Positions 19,784-27,768 of a stretch of DNA of 64,000 nt are shown piece after piece. The position numbers were made by a program, and so were the translations under genes. Source of the stretch: Rhizobium sp. 16-488-2b (GTDB lineage Bacteria; Pseudomonadota; Alphaproteobacteria; Rhizobiales; Rhizobiaceae). The DNA is taken from positions 248,001 to 312,000 of the forward strand of contig NZ_JAGHMF010000003.1 in the NCBI RefSeq assembly GCF_017741815.1, read 5' to 3'. The stretch's first letter is position 1. Each line of letters starts with the position of its first letter. The notes beneath the pieces were generated by a model, which was not told the origin of the DNA, searched no databases, and was given only the letters and a program-made list of their open reading frames with translations.

Positions 19784-19810
19784 CATGTGTTCCTTATCCG
19801 GCTTTCCGGG

Positions 19811-20356
19811 TCATGCGACCCGGTTGGCGGCCTTGCGGCGCTCGTTGACCGGCTGGTAGGCCATGCGCTGGTGGTAGGTGCAGTATGGCGAGTTGTCGGG
19901 GGACTCGCAGCCGCAGAAGTGGAAGTCATCCGTCAGCGGATCGCCGACCGGCCACTTGCACGTACGCTCGGTCAGTTCCGTGAGGCCGAGGCGGCGCGAG
20001 ATCGGAACGACAACGTTGGAAGCTGGACGGTAACGGACTTCCTCGATCGCATCGATATCCATCTCTTCCTTGAGAGCCACTGCGCCCTGCGGGCGGGCAA
20101 CGGCGCGGCTTGGCGAGATGCGTGCGGAATTGAAGCTGTTGGCGGGGCGTGGCGTCGAAACCGCCGGGCGCTTTGGGGCCCGCGTCGCCGTCGTCGTGCC
20201 GCCGGCCTTGGCGCGGCCAGGCAGGTTCAGACGGTGGACCTTGCCGATGACGGCGTTGCGGCTTACACCGCCAAGTTGTGCCGCAATCTGGCTGGCGCTC
20301 AGGCCTTCGGCCCAAAGCTTCTTCAGTCTTTCAACGCGCTCGTCTGTCCAGTTCAT
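19811..20356 (-). CDS. gcrA: Cell-cycle transcription regulator GcrA
   Basis: A 181-aa regulator specific to alphaproteobacteria. It binds the sigma70 holoenzyme and DNA carrying CcrM-methylated GANTC sites and activates cell-cycle genes. The N-terminal HTH domain is unmistakable (MNWTDERVERLKKLWAEGLS, then AQLGGVSRNAVIGKVHRLNL). A basic, proline-rich linker leads to a C-terminal RNA-polymerase-binding domain with cysteines (CKWPVGDP, FCGC, YCTYHQRM). The ATG at 20356 has CGGAGACAGG upstream; an in-frame ATG at 20410 would add 18 residues before the conserved MNWT. Six GANTC sites lie in its upstream region. Confidence 0.96.
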   Translation of the reverse strand: MNWTDERVERLKKLWAEGLSASQIAAQLGGVSRNAVIGKVHRLNLPGRAKAGGTTTATRAPKRPAVSTPRPANSFNSARISPSRAVARPQGAVALKEEMDIDAIEEVRYRPASNVVVPISRRLGLTELTERTCKWPVGDPLTDDFHFCGCESPDNSPYCTYHQRMAYQPVNERRKAANRVA

Positions 20357-20657
20357 GCCCTGTCTCCGCCTTATTGCGTTGGTGTAGGCAGAATCCTTCA
20401 CCCATGGCACGGACGTGTCCGGACCAAGAAACGCTTGCTCGATTTTGGTGACTAGTTCCGCCGCATGCAGTCTAGTAATTGAGTTTTAACCTAGAGTGAG
20501 GGCGACTCCGTGACAAGAGTCGGTTGAATCGCGGCGAATCGATTTCTCGGTTTTCCCCAACTTGCTGGGTGGTAGAGTCATTTCTGCAACATTAGCTGTT
20601 GATAGCTCGCCGGCGCCCCGATGCTTGCTTGACGCATGCGACAAAAGCTCAGTTTTG

Positions 20658-20686
20658 TTGACATCGCACTGCGAAAAGACAATAGT
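20658..20686 (+). promoter_or_regulatory. Promoter of the argD-argF-hslO operon
   Basis: TTGACA (20658-20663), a 17-base spacer, and AATAGT (20681-20686) form a good sigma70 promoter about 100 bases before the argD start. Transcription would begin near 20693. Confidence 0.6.
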
Positions 20687-20693
20687 GCCCCTC

Positions 20694-20720
20694 GCCGCCG
20701 AAAGGCGGCATTTTTCATTT
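20694..20720 (+). terminator. Terminator-like hairpin at the start of the argD leader
   Basis: GCCGCC and GGCGGC pair around a GAAA tetraloop and are followed by ATTTTTCATTT. It looks like an intrinsic terminator but begins almost exactly at the predicted transcription start, so it may instead cap the 5' end of the message or stop read-through from upstream. Confidence 0.55.
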
Positions 20721-20783
20721 CCGGGCACCCGCTTTTTAGCCGGAGTCCGGGCCTTTGTTGAGCGAATGACAGGAGATCGCGCC

Positions 20784-21980
20784 ATGGCTGAAGCCGCGCC
20801 GCTTTATGATACCTACTCTCGTGCCCCGCTGCGGTTCGAGCGAGGAGAGGGCGTATGGCTGATCACCGAAACTGGCGAGCGATATCTCGATTTCGGCGCG
20901 GGCGTTGCCGTGACCTCTGTCGGCCATAGCAATCCGCATGTCGTCGGAGCACTGAAGGATCAGGCCGATAAGGTCTGGCACCTTTCCAACATTTACGAGA
21001 TCCCCGGTCAGGAGCGCCTCGCCAAGCGGCTGACGGATGCAACCTTCGCGGATAAGGTGTTCTTCACCAACTCCGGCGCCGAAGCGCTGGAATGCGCGAT
21101 CAAGACCGCGCGCCGCTACCAGTATTCGAAGGGCCATCCCGAGCGCTTCCACATCATCACCTTCGAAGGCGCCTTCCACGGCCGCACGCTGGCGACGATC
21201 GCCGCCGGCGGCCAGGAAAAGTATCTGGAAGGCTTCGGCCCCAAGGCACCCGGCTTCGATCAGGTTCCCTTCGGTGATATCGAGGCCGTCCGCGCTGCGA
21301 TCACCGATGCCACGGCCGGCATCCTGATCGAGCCGGTACAGGGCGAGGGTGGTATCCGCCCGGCGACGGTGGAGTTCATGAAGGCGTTGCGTCAGCTCTG
21401 CGATGAAAACGGCCTGCTTCTGATCCTCGACGAGGTTCAGACCGGCGTCGGCCGTACAGGCAAGCTCTTTGCTTATGAGCGTTTGGGCGTAACGCCGGAC
21501 ATTCTCGCCGCCGCCAAGGGCATCGGCGGCGGTTTCCCGCTCGGCGCCTGCCTGGCAACGGCTGAAGCAGCCTCCGGCATGAAGGCCGGCACCCATGGCT
21601 CGACCTATGGCGGCAACCCGCTCGCCATGGCCGTCGGCAATGCCGTGCTAGACGTGATCCTCGAGGAAGGCTTCCTGCAGCACGTCAACGACGTGGCACT
21701 CGTCTTCCGCCAGGGTCTCGCATCGCTGAAGGATCGCTTCCCCGATGTGATCGAGGATGTCAGGGGAGAAGGCCTGATGCTTGGCGTCAAGGCGGCTGTT
21801 CCGTCGGCCGAGCTCCTGCAGGCCATCCGCGCTGCCAACCTGCTGGCCATTCCGGCCGGCGACAATGTCATCCGTTTGCTTCCTCCGCTCGTCGTCACCG
21901 CTGACGAAGCCCGCGAAGGCCTCGCGCGCCTTGAGCGCGCCGCCGAGAGCGTGCGCGCCAAGGCAAAGAAGACGGCTTGA
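20784..21980 (+). CDS. argD: Acetylornithine transaminase ArgD
   Basis: A 398-aa PLP-dependent class III aminotransferase of arginine synthesis (N-acetylglutamate semialdehyde to N-acetylornithine), often also succinyldiaminopimelate aminotransferase. Visible motifs are [18 protein letters not shown], the phosphate-binding [26 protein letters not shown], and the PLP lysine in [15 protein letters not shown] start it at the ATG at 20784, which follows AGGAGA at 7 bases; the frame stays open upstream for 74 codons but that part has no homology character. It heads an operon with argF and hslO. Confidence 0.96.
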   Translation: MAEAAPLYDTYSRAPLRFERGEGVWLITETGERYLDFGAGVAVTSVGHSNPHVVGALKDQADKVWHLSNIYEIPGQERLAKRLTDATFADKVFFTNSGAEALECAIKTARRYQYSKGHPERFHIITFEGAFHGRTLATIAAGGQEKYLEGFGPKAPGFDQVPFGDIEAVRAAITDATAGILIEPVQGEGGIRPATVEFMKALRQLCDENGLLLILDEVQTGVGRTGKLFAYERLGVTPDILAAAKGIGGGFPLGACLATAEAASGMKAGTHGSTYGGNPLAMAVGNAVLDVILEEGFLQHVNDVALVFRQGLASLKDRFPDVIEDVRGEGLMLGVKAAVPSAELLQAIRAANLLAIPAGDNVIRLLPPLVVTADEAREGLARLERAAESVRAKAKKTA

Positions 21981-22027
21981 ATGGATGGATGCCCGGCCGG
22001 ATGGCGGGCGTAACAGGTTAAAGACAG

Positions 22028-22945
22028 ATGGCTTCCCCAAAACACTTTCTCGATCTTTCCGCGGTAACCTCCTCCGACCTCAGGGTCATCATGGATGATG
22101 CCAAGACCCGCAAGCAGGCCTTCAAGGCCGGCCAGGGCGACAAGCCGCTGGCAGGCAAGATGCTGGCGATGATCTTCGAAAAGCCCTCGACGCGCACCCG
22201 CGTCTCCTTCGACGTCGGCATGCGCCAGCTCGGCGGCGAAACGCTGTTCCTCTCCGGCACCGAAATGCAGCTCGGCCGCGCCGAAACGATTGGCGATACC
22301 GCCAAGGTCCTGTCGCGCTATGTCGATGCGATCATGATCCGTACCACCGACCATGCGCGCATGCTGGAGCTCGCCGAACACGCGACGGTTCCCGTCATCA
22401 ATGCGCTGACGGATGACACTCATCCGTGCCAGATCATGGCCGATATCATGACCTTCGAAGAGCATCGCGGCCCGATCAAGGGCAAGACGATTGCCTGGAT
22501 GGGCGATGGCAACAACGTGCTGCATTCGCTCGTCGAAGGGGCTGCCCGTTTCGGCTATCGCATGAACATGGCGGTACCCCTTGGTTCCGAGCCGAAGGAT
22601 CACTATCTGAACTGGGCCCGCAATGAGGGCGCCGAGATCATGCTGAGCCATGATGCAGACCGTGCGGTCGCCGGCGCCGATTGCGTGGTGACCGATACCT
22701 GGGTCTCCATGAATCAGGAACATCGGGCCCGGGGTCACAACGTCTTCCAGCCTTATCAGGTCAATTCGGCTTTGATGGCACAGGCCGACAAGGATGCATT
22801 GTTCATGCATTGCCTGCCGGCCCATCGTGGTGAGGAAGTTACCGACGAAGTGATCGACGGCCCGCAATCCGTGGTCTTCGATGAAGCGGAAAACCGTCTT
22901 CATGCGCAGAAGTCGATTCTTGCTTGGTGCCTGGGCGCGATCTGA
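22028..22945 (+). CDS. argF: Ornithine carbamoyltransferase ArgF
   Basis: A 305-aa enzyme joining ornithine and carbamoyl phosphate to make citrulline in arginine synthesis. Carbamoyl-phosphate motif [23 protein letters not shown], the ornithine-site DTWVSMNQE and the catalytic [11 protein letters not shown] are all present, and the length is standard. It follows argD by 47 bases, so the two consecutive-pathway enzymes are co-transcribed. Confidence 0.97.
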   Translation: MASPKHFLDLSAVTSSDLRVIMDDAKTRKQAFKAGQGDKPLAGKMLAMIFEKPSTRTRVSFDVGMRQLGGETLFLSGTEMQLGRAETIGDTAKVLSRYVDAIMIRTTDHARMLELAEHATVPVINALTDDTHPCQIMADIMTFEEHRGPIKGKTIAWMGDGNNVLHSLVEGAARFGYRMNMAVPLGSEPKDHYLNWARNEGAEIMLSHDADRAVAGADCVVTDTWVSMNQEHRARGHNVFQPYQVNSALMAQADKDALFMHCLPAHRGEEVTDEVIDGPQSVVFDEAENRLHAQKSILAWCLGAI

Positions 22946-23037
22946 ACCATACTGGAGGCCACATCGGGCCGGACAGGCCCGTGGCCGCGCTGGCGGATGG
23001 ACGGGCTCGTCCGCTGCCCTCAGACTAGGAGAAGACC

Positions 23038-24033
23038 ATGGCAGAAGCTGCAGCCACCCTCGGCGAATTCGATTTCGCCGGTGATGATCATGTCGTTCCG
23101 TTTCAGGTGGAAGGCCTGGATGTGCGCGGTCGCGCCGTCCAGCTCGGCCCGATGCTGGATGCGATCCTCGATCGCCACAACTATCCCGCACCCGTCGCCC
23201 GCCTGCTGGCCGAAGTCATTGCGCTGACGGTGCTGCTTGGCACGTCGCTGAAGTTCGAAGGCAAGTTCACGGTCCAGACCAAGAGCGACGGCCCGGTCGA
23301 TCTGCTTGTCGCCGATTTCTCGACGCCCGAGAACGTGCGCGCCTACGCCCGTTTCGACCAGACGCTTCTGGACGAGGCGGTTGCCGCCGGCCGCGCCGAG
23401 CCCGAGCAACTGCTCGGCAAGGGCATGCTGGCGTTCACCATCGACCAGGGCAAGTTCAGCCAGCCTTACCAGGGCATCGTCGCGCTTGATGGCGCCACGC
23501 TGGAAGACATTGCCGGCACCTATTTCCGCCAGTCGGAGCAGATTCCGACGCGCGTGCGCCTCGCCGCGGCCGAATTGCTGGACCGCGACGAAACGGGTAA
23601 GCCGCGTCATCGCTGGCGGGCAGGGGGCCTCGTTGCCCAGTTCCTGCCGGAAGCGCCCGAGCGCATGCGCCAGGCCGACCTGCATGGCGGCGATGGCGAC
23701 GAAGGTACCGTCCAGCATGCTGAAGACGATGCCTGGGCCGAAGCCCGTTCGCTGGTGGAAACCATTGACGCCGATGAGCTGACGGATCCGCAGGTCGGCG
23801 TCGAGCGCCTGCTGTTCCGGCTGTTCCACGAGCGCGGCGTGCGCGTTTACGAGCCGCGCGAAGTGTTCGACCGCTGCTCCTGCTCGCGCGAGAAGATCAA
23901 GGGCGTGCTCAAGGGCTTCTCCGCCGAGGAGATCGAAGCGAGCCAGGAAGAGGGCAAGATCGCGGTCACCTGCGAGTTCTGCTCGACGACCTATCGTTTC
24001 GAGGCCGAAGAGCTTGCGCAGGCGGCTGAGTAA
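23038..24033 (+). CDS. hslO: Redox-regulated chaperone Hsp33
   Basis: A 331-aa cytosolic holdase chaperone activated by oxidants. The C-terminal zinc switch has the CxC and CxxC pairs (RCSCSREKI and CEFCSTTYRF); their oxidation releases zinc and exposes the binding surface. The N-terminal 290 residues match the Hsp33 core (ILDRHNYPAPVARLLAEVIA). AGGAG precedes the ATG at 23038. It follows argF by 92 bases and is convergent with apaG 18 bases on. The argF-hslO order is common in Rhizobiaceae. Confidence 0.95.
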   Translation: MAEAAATLGEFDFAGDDHVVPFQVEGLDVRGRAVQLGPMLDAILDRHNYPAPVARLLAEVIALTVLLGTSLKFEGKFTVQTKSDGPVDLLVADFSTPENVRAYARFDQTLLDEAVAAGRAEPEQLLGKGMLAFTIDQGKFSQPYQGIVALDGATLEDIAGTYFRQSEQIPTRVRLAAAELLDRDETGKPRHRWRAGGLVAQFLPEAPERMRQADLHGGDGDEGTVQHAEDDAWAEARSLVETIDADELTDPQVGVERLLFRLFHERGVRVYEPREVFDRCSCSREKIKGVLKGFSAEEIEASQEEGKIAVTCEFCSTTYRFEAEELAQAAE

Positions 24034-24051
24034 CCTGCGACGAAACCAAGG

Positions 24052-24444
24052 TTAGTTCAGCACTCTGAGCAGGCCGGGTGAATCAAGAGAGAAGGCGGGG
24101 ATTTCCACCTGGAAGACCTCGCCTTTATCGGTTTCCATCTGGTAGTGGCCGAACATCAGGCCCGATGGCGTATCGAGCGGGCAGCCCGATGAATATTCAT
24201 ATGTGTCGCCAGGGCTGAGCGTCGGCTGCTCGCCTACGACACCCGCGCCGCTCACTTCATCGACGACGCCGTTCTGGTCGGTGATGTTCCAGTAGCGGTT
24301 GACGAGGCGTACCGTGAGGTCGGAATTGTTGCTGATGACGATGCGGTAGCCCCACACATAGCGGTCGTCGTCCGGGTCGGATTGCTCCTCCAGGTAAAAG
24401 GGCTCGACCACCACTTCAATATCTCGTGTCAGGGCGCGGTACAT
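24052..24444 (-). CDS. apaG: ApaG domain protein
   Basis: A 130-aa single-domain ApaG protein with an immunoglobulin-like fold. Family members bind small phosphorylated ligands and affect Ap4A levels and cobalt/magnesium sensitivity in enterobacteria, though the molecular role is unclear. Diagnostic stretches are [50 protein letters not shown] and [10 protein letters not shown] start it at the ATG at 24444 to give the usual length; an ATG at 24501 would add 19 unrelated residues. Confidence 0.93.
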   Translation of the reverse strand: MYRALTRDIEVVVEPFYLEEQSDPDDDRYVWGYRIVISNNSDLTVRLVNRYWNITDQNGVVDEVSGAGVVGEQPTLSPGDTYEYSSGCPLDTPSGLMFGHYQMETDKGEVFQVEIPAFSLDSPGLLRVLN

Positions 24445-24604
24445 GCCTACACCATAATAAGAATACCTTACTGGTATCTTATAAGAGGTGCGGCAGGTCA
24501 ATAAACCAGGCTGGAATCCGCAATCAATTGGCTGTAAGCGCGAAAAATTCGCGCGTTAAGACTAATGTCGCTCCCGCTCAGCGCGAGTAAATTGCAAAAA
24601 TGCG

Positions 24605-24642
24605 CGTTTAAATGCCGACCGGATCACATCGACCCGGCCGGC
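24605..24642 (-). terminator. Probable terminator of metZ
   Basis: On the minus strand GCCGGCCGG and CCGGTCGGC pair over 9 bp (one G-U), starting 10 bases after the metZ stop, followed by a short ATTTAAA tail. It is weaker than a textbook terminator. Confidence 0.45.
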
Positions 24643-24651
24643 TATTCTTCA

Positions 24652-25836
24652 TCAGGCCTTGATCTTGGAGAGCGCCTGCGCGAAATCCTCGATCAGGTCG
24701 TCGGTATCCTCGATACCAGCAGATAGGCGCACGGTGCCCGGAGAAATGCCGAGTTCGGCGCGGGCCTCGTCCGTCAGGTTCTTGTGCGTAGTCGTCGCCG
24801 GATGCGTGATCAGGCTCTTGGCGTCGCCGAGATTGTTGGAGATCTTGACGATCTCAAGCGCGTTCTGCAGCGCGAACGCCGCTTCCTTGCCGCCCTTGAG
24901 CTCGATCGCCACCAGCGTCGAGCCGCCCTTCATCTGCTTGGCGACGATGTCGGCCTGCGGATGGTCCTTGCGGCCGGGATAGATCACCTTGGCCACCTGC
25001 TTCTGCTCGGCCAGGAAATCGGCGATCTTGCCGGCGTTCTCGGTCTGCTGCTTGACGCGCAGCGGCAGTGTCTCGAGACCCTTGAGCAGCGTCCAGGCCG
25101 TGAACGGCGACATTGCCGGACCGGTGTGGCGATAATAATCCTGCAGATGCTCGTTGACCCACTCCGTATCCGAGAGGATCACGCCACCGAGGCTGCGGCC
25201 CTGGCCGTCGATATGCTTGGTCGCGGAATAGACGACGATATGGGCGCCGAGTTCCAGCGGCTTCTGGAAGATCGGCGTCGCGAAGACGTTGTCGACCACG
25301 ACCTTGGCGCCGACCTGGTTGGCGAGCTTGGCAACGCCGGCGATATCGACCACTTCGAGCGTCGGGTTGGTCGGGCTTTCCAGGAAGAACACCTTGGTAT
25401 TCGGGCGGATCGCCTTTTCCCAGTTCTCCAGATAGCGCCCATCGACCAGCGTGCACTCGATGCCGTATTTCGGCGCCAGTGTCTCGACAACCCAGCGGCA
25501 CGAACCGAACAGCGCGCGGGCGGCCACGATATGGTCGCCGGCCTTCACCTGGCAGAGGATGGCGGCGGCAACGGCTGCCATGCCCGATGCGGTGGCGCGG
25601 GCTTCTTCGGCACCTTCCATCGCGCACATGCGCTTTTCGAACATGTCGTTGGTCGGGCTGCCGTAGCGGGCGTAGATATAGCCCTCGGTCTCGCCCTTGA
25701 AGCGCGCCTCTGCGGCTTCCGCGCTGTCGTAGACAAACCCTTGCGTGAGATAGATCGCCTCGGAGGTCTCGCTATACTGCGAGCGCAGCGTTCCGCCGTG
25801 GACCAGTTGGGTTGCCGGGCGCCAAGTCTTGCTCAT
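24652..25836 (-). CDS. metZ: O-succinylhomoserine sulfhydrylase MetZ
   Basis: A 394-aa PLP enzyme that makes homocysteine from O-succinylhomoserine and sulfide in methionine synthesis. The PLP lysine is in YSATKHIDGQGRSLGG. The segments YARYGSPTNDMFEKRM, ATASGMAAVAAAIL and SLITHPATTTHKNL are typical of the MetZ branch of the Cys/Met family. The start is the ATG at 25836, preceded by GTGGTGATGGC; an ATG seven codons earlier falls at the end of the riboswitch terminator region. The SAM-II riboswitch in its leader supports a role in methionine supply and excludes a cystathionine lyase role. Confidence 0.95.
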   Translation of the reverse strand: MSKTWRPATQLVHGGTLRSQYSETSEAIYLTQGFVYDSAEAAEARFKGETEGYIYARYGSPTNDMFEKRMCAMEGAEEARATASGMAAVAAAILCQVKAGDHIVAARALFGSCRWVVETLAPKYGIECTLVDGRYLENWEKAIRPNTKVFFLESPTNPTLEVVDIAGVAKLANQVGAKVVVDNVFATPIFQKPLELGAHIVVYSATKHIDGQGRSLGGVILSDTEWVNEHLQDYYRHTGPAMSPFTAWTLLKGLETLPLRVKQQTENAGKIADFLAEQKQVAKVIYPGRKDHPQADIVAKQMKGGSTLVAIELKGGKEAAFALQNALEIVKISNNLGDAKSLITHPATTTHKNLTDEARAELGISPGTVRLSAGIEDTDDLIEDFAQALSKIKA

Positions 25837-25857
25837 GCCATCACCACTTTCAAACAC

Positions 25858-25898
25858 AAAAAAACCGGCCGCGAATGCAGACCGGTTTCAACCCGGTC
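25858..25898 (-). terminator. Alternative hairpins downstream of the SAM-II aptamer
   Basis: On the minus strand GACCGG/CCGGTC (25880-25898) can form one hairpin, and AAACCGG with CCGGTTT (25862-25888) another that runs into a seven-T tract. Both use the same CCGG, so they exclude each other, as in a transcription-attenuation switch. Confidence 0.65.
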
Positions 25899-25953
25899 TA
25901 TTTAGCCACTTGTTTAACGTGGCTGCAAGCCGACCGGCCAAATCACCACGGGA
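25899..25953 (-). promoter_or_regulatory. SAM-II riboswitch controlling metZ
   Basis: The minus-strand leader contains the conserved SAM-II core: CGTGGTGATTTGGCCGG, then GCTTGCAGCCACGTTAAAC, then AAGTGGCTAAAT. CGTGG pairs with CCACG for the hairpin and the 3' AAGTGGCTAAA supplies the pseudoknot. This class is typical of alphaproteobacterial met genes and shuts them down when S-adenosylmethionine is abundant. A promoter lies directly upstream and a hairpin switch downstream. Confidence 0.93.
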
Positions 25954-25960
25954 TAAAGCT

Positions 25961-25989
25961 GCAATACTGCTGTTGCGCGCTTGCGTCAA
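25961..25989 (-). promoter_or_regulatory. Promoter of the metZ riboswitch transcript
   Basis: Minus-strand TTGACG (25984-25989), a 17-base spacer, and TATTGC (25961-25966) would start RNA near 25954, the first base of the aptamer. Confidence 0.55.
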
Positions 25990-26035
25990 TTCCTCGATTT
26001 TGGTTTTGTCTGCGGCAAATTATGGATGGGGCATG

Positions 26036-27127
26036 ATGGCTCGCGAAACAGGAATATTGGCAGACCGCGCGATTGCCGCGTTGTTCGAGACGGGACGCCT
26101 CGTCGCGGAGCGCGAGCTCGACAGCGACCAGATCCAGCCGGCGAGCCTTGATCTGCGTCTCGGCGCCAAGGCCTTCCGCGTCCGCGCCAGCTTCATGCCG
26201 GGTCCGAACAGCCTCGTCTCCGACAAGCTCGACCGTTTGAAGCTGCATGTCGTCGATCTCTCGGAAGGCGCGGTGCTCGAAACCGGCTGCGTCTACATCG
26301 TTCCCCTGATGGAGCGCCTCGATCTGCCGGCCGACATGTCGGCCTCGGCCAACCCGAAAAGCTCGACCGGCCGCCTCGATATCTTCACCCGCGTCATCAC
26401 CGATTACGCCCAAGAATTCGACAAGATACCGGCTGGCTATTCCGGCCCGCTCTATCTCGAAATCTCGCCGCGCACCTTCCCGATCGTCGTGCGTCGCGGC
26501 TCGCGCCTGTCGCAGATCCGCTTCCGCATCGGCCAGTCGCTGCTCGACGAGCCGGCGCTTCTGGCGCTGCACGATGCCGAGACGTTGGTCGCAAGCACCA
26601 AGCCGAATGTCTCGGGCGGCGGCATTGCGCTGTCGATTGATCTCGCCGGCGACAAGGACGGACTGATCGGCTACCGCGGCAAGCACCACACGGCTGTCGT
26701 CGACGTCGACAAGAAGGCCCAGCACGACATCTTCGATTTCTGGGAGCCGATCTATAGTCGCGGCCGCAACGAACTGATCCTCGATCCCGACGAGTTCTAC
26801 ATCCTCGTCTCGCGCGAGGCGGTCCACGTGCCCCCGCACTACGCCGCCGAGATGACGCCTTTCGATCCGCTGGTCGGCGAATTCCGCGTCCACTACGCCG
26901 GCTTCTTCGACCCCGGCTTCGGCCACGCCCCCGCCGGCGGCCGCGGCAGCCGCGCCGTCCTCGAAGTCCGCAGCCACGAGGTCCCCTTCATCCTCGAAGA
27001 CGGCCAGATCGTCGGCCGCCTGGTCTACGAGCACATGCAGGAACACCCCGAAAGCCTCTACGGCACCGGCCTCGGCTCCAACTACCAGGCACAAGGCCTC
27101 AAGCTCTCCAAGCACTTCCGGATCTGA
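26036..27127 (+). CDS. dcd: dCTP deaminase (long, two-domain form)
   Basis: A 363-aa enzyme that deaminates dCTP to dUTP for thymidylate synthesis. The Dcd motifs QPASLDLRLG, ANPKSSTGRLDIFTRV and YLEISPRTFPIVVRRG are clear. E. coli Dcd has 193 residues; here a second Dcd/dUTPase-like half (about 200-363, with ILDPDEFYILVSREAVHVP and GQIVGRLVYE) is fused behind it, as in other rhizobia. Two ATGs (26033, 26036) follow GGATGGGG; I use the second. Over the last 80 codons nearly every third base is C or G, more extreme than the first half. Divergent from metZ. Confidence 0.92.
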   Translation: MARETGILADRAIAALFETGRLVAERELDSDQIQPASLDLRLGAKAFRVRASFMPGPNSLVSDKLDRLKLHVVDLSEGAVLETGCVYIVPLMERLDLPADMSASANPKSSTGRLDIFTRVITDYAQEFDKIPAGYSGPLYLEISPRTFPIVVRRGSRLSQIRFRIGQSLLDEPALLALHDAETLVASTKPNVSGGGIALSIDLAGDKDGLIGYRGKHHTAVVDVDKKAQHDIFDFWEPIYSRGRNELILDPDEFYILVSREAVHVPPHYAAEMTPFDPLVGEFRVHYAGFFDPGFGHAPAGGRGSRAVLEVRSHEVPFILEDGQIVGRLVYEHMQEHPESLYGTGLGSNYQAQGLKLSKHFRI

Positions 27128-27196
27128 CCGGCCTCACCCGGAAGTCGCCAACCCCGCTTGACACCGACCGCCATCTGTTGGAAATCTGCGCTTAAC

Positions 27197-27270
27197 GCGG
27201 GTGTAGCTCAATGGTAGAGCAGCAGCTTCCCAAGCTGAATACGAGGGTTCGATTCCCTTCACCCGCTCCA
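27197..27270 (+). tRNA. tRNA-Gly (anticodon CCC)
   Basis: A 74-base cloverleaf with encoded CCA: acceptor GCGGGTG/CACCCGC, D-arm GCTC/GAGC, anticodon loop TTCCCAA (CCC, reads GGG), T-arm GAGGG/CCCTT with TTCGATT. It closely resembles enterobacterial tRNA-Gly(CCC). The first anticodon-stem pair is a G-A mismatch. Confidence 0.96.
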
Positions 27271-27377
27271 ATCCCCATCAAGAATATGTGATCTTCCACG
27301 CCCAGTTGGGTCGCGTCTCTATACATTGTGAACTGCGTCAGCGTTGAACGCCCCACACCCTAACGCTTTCCGCTTAC

Positions 27378-27406
27378 TTGACGAATCCCTAATGAACGTG
27401 GTTAAT
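27378..27406 (+). promoter_or_regulatory. Promoter of the 62-aa protein gene
   Basis: TTGACG (27378-27383), a 17-base spacer, and GTTAAT (27401-27406). The -10 box lies inside the inverted repeat GTTAA-TTT-TTAAC (27401-27413), whose TTAA half-sites recall CtrA-type boxes but with a shorter spacing. Confidence 0.5.
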
Positions 27407-27482
27407 TTTTAACTATTCTCCGGTACATGGAACTTGGACGGCGCTTTGGCCGTTACTGGCGCACACGAGGAGGAATAGCGAA

Positions 27483-27671
27483 ATGCTCTTGAAGATTTTC
27501 ACCGCAAAGCGCGATGTCGTCGATGCCGATGACACCGGCACCTACGCGGATGGCTACCATATGCCGGAACTCGACGTTGCCGCATACAAGCGCAGCGACC
27601 GCCGCTCCTCCTATGAGCGCGATTATGGTCGTGGTCGCAAGGTTGAAGAGATCTCGCTCGGTCTCGTCTGA
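27483..27671 (+). CDS. Small charged protein of unknown function (62 aa)
   Basis: A stand-alone small gene with strong expression signals: a promoter at 27378, GAGGAGG eight bases before the ATG, and a terminator after the stop. The peptide is hydrophilic with alternating acidic and basic clusters (RDVVDADDTGTYADGYH and YKRSDRRSSYERDYGRGRK), no membrane span and no cysteines, so it is probably a soluble, partly disordered cytosolic protein. I do not recognise the family. Codon use matches the neighbours. Confidence 0.7.
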   Translation: MLLKIFTAKRDVVDADDTGTYADGYHMPELDVAAYKRSDRRSSYERDYGRGRKVEEISLGLV

Positions 27672-27715
27672 AAGATCGATCGCATAGCGGATAAAGTCGG
27701 CATTTGCCGAAATGA

Positions 27716-27742
27716 AAATGGGCGGCCTTGAGTCGCCCATTT
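27716..27742. terminator. Terminator between the 62-aa protein and the chemoreceptor genes
   Basis: AAATGGGCG and CGCCCATTT form a perfect 9-bp stem with a 9-base loop. Flanking A and T residues let it serve both convergent transcripts. Confidence 0.75.
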
Positions 27743-27768
27743 CATGTTTGCGAGAGCCTTGTCGCGGC

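Larger units (their letters stand above)
20357..20783. promoter_or_regulatory. gcrA/argD divergent region with GANTC cluster
   Basis: This 427-base gap has no gene. It holds six GANTC sites, starting at 20391, 20504, 20517, 20526, 20536 and 20575; five fall within 76 bases, against about one per 256 bases by chance. These are the recognition sites of the CcrM methylase and of GcrA. The argD side holds a separate promoter and hairpin. Confidence 0.65.

Noticed and set aside
24540..24620. Two similar GCGCGTTAA / GCGCGTTTAA stretches with A-runs between apaG and metZ
   Set aside because: The resemblance is short and imperfect; not enough to call a repeat or an operator.
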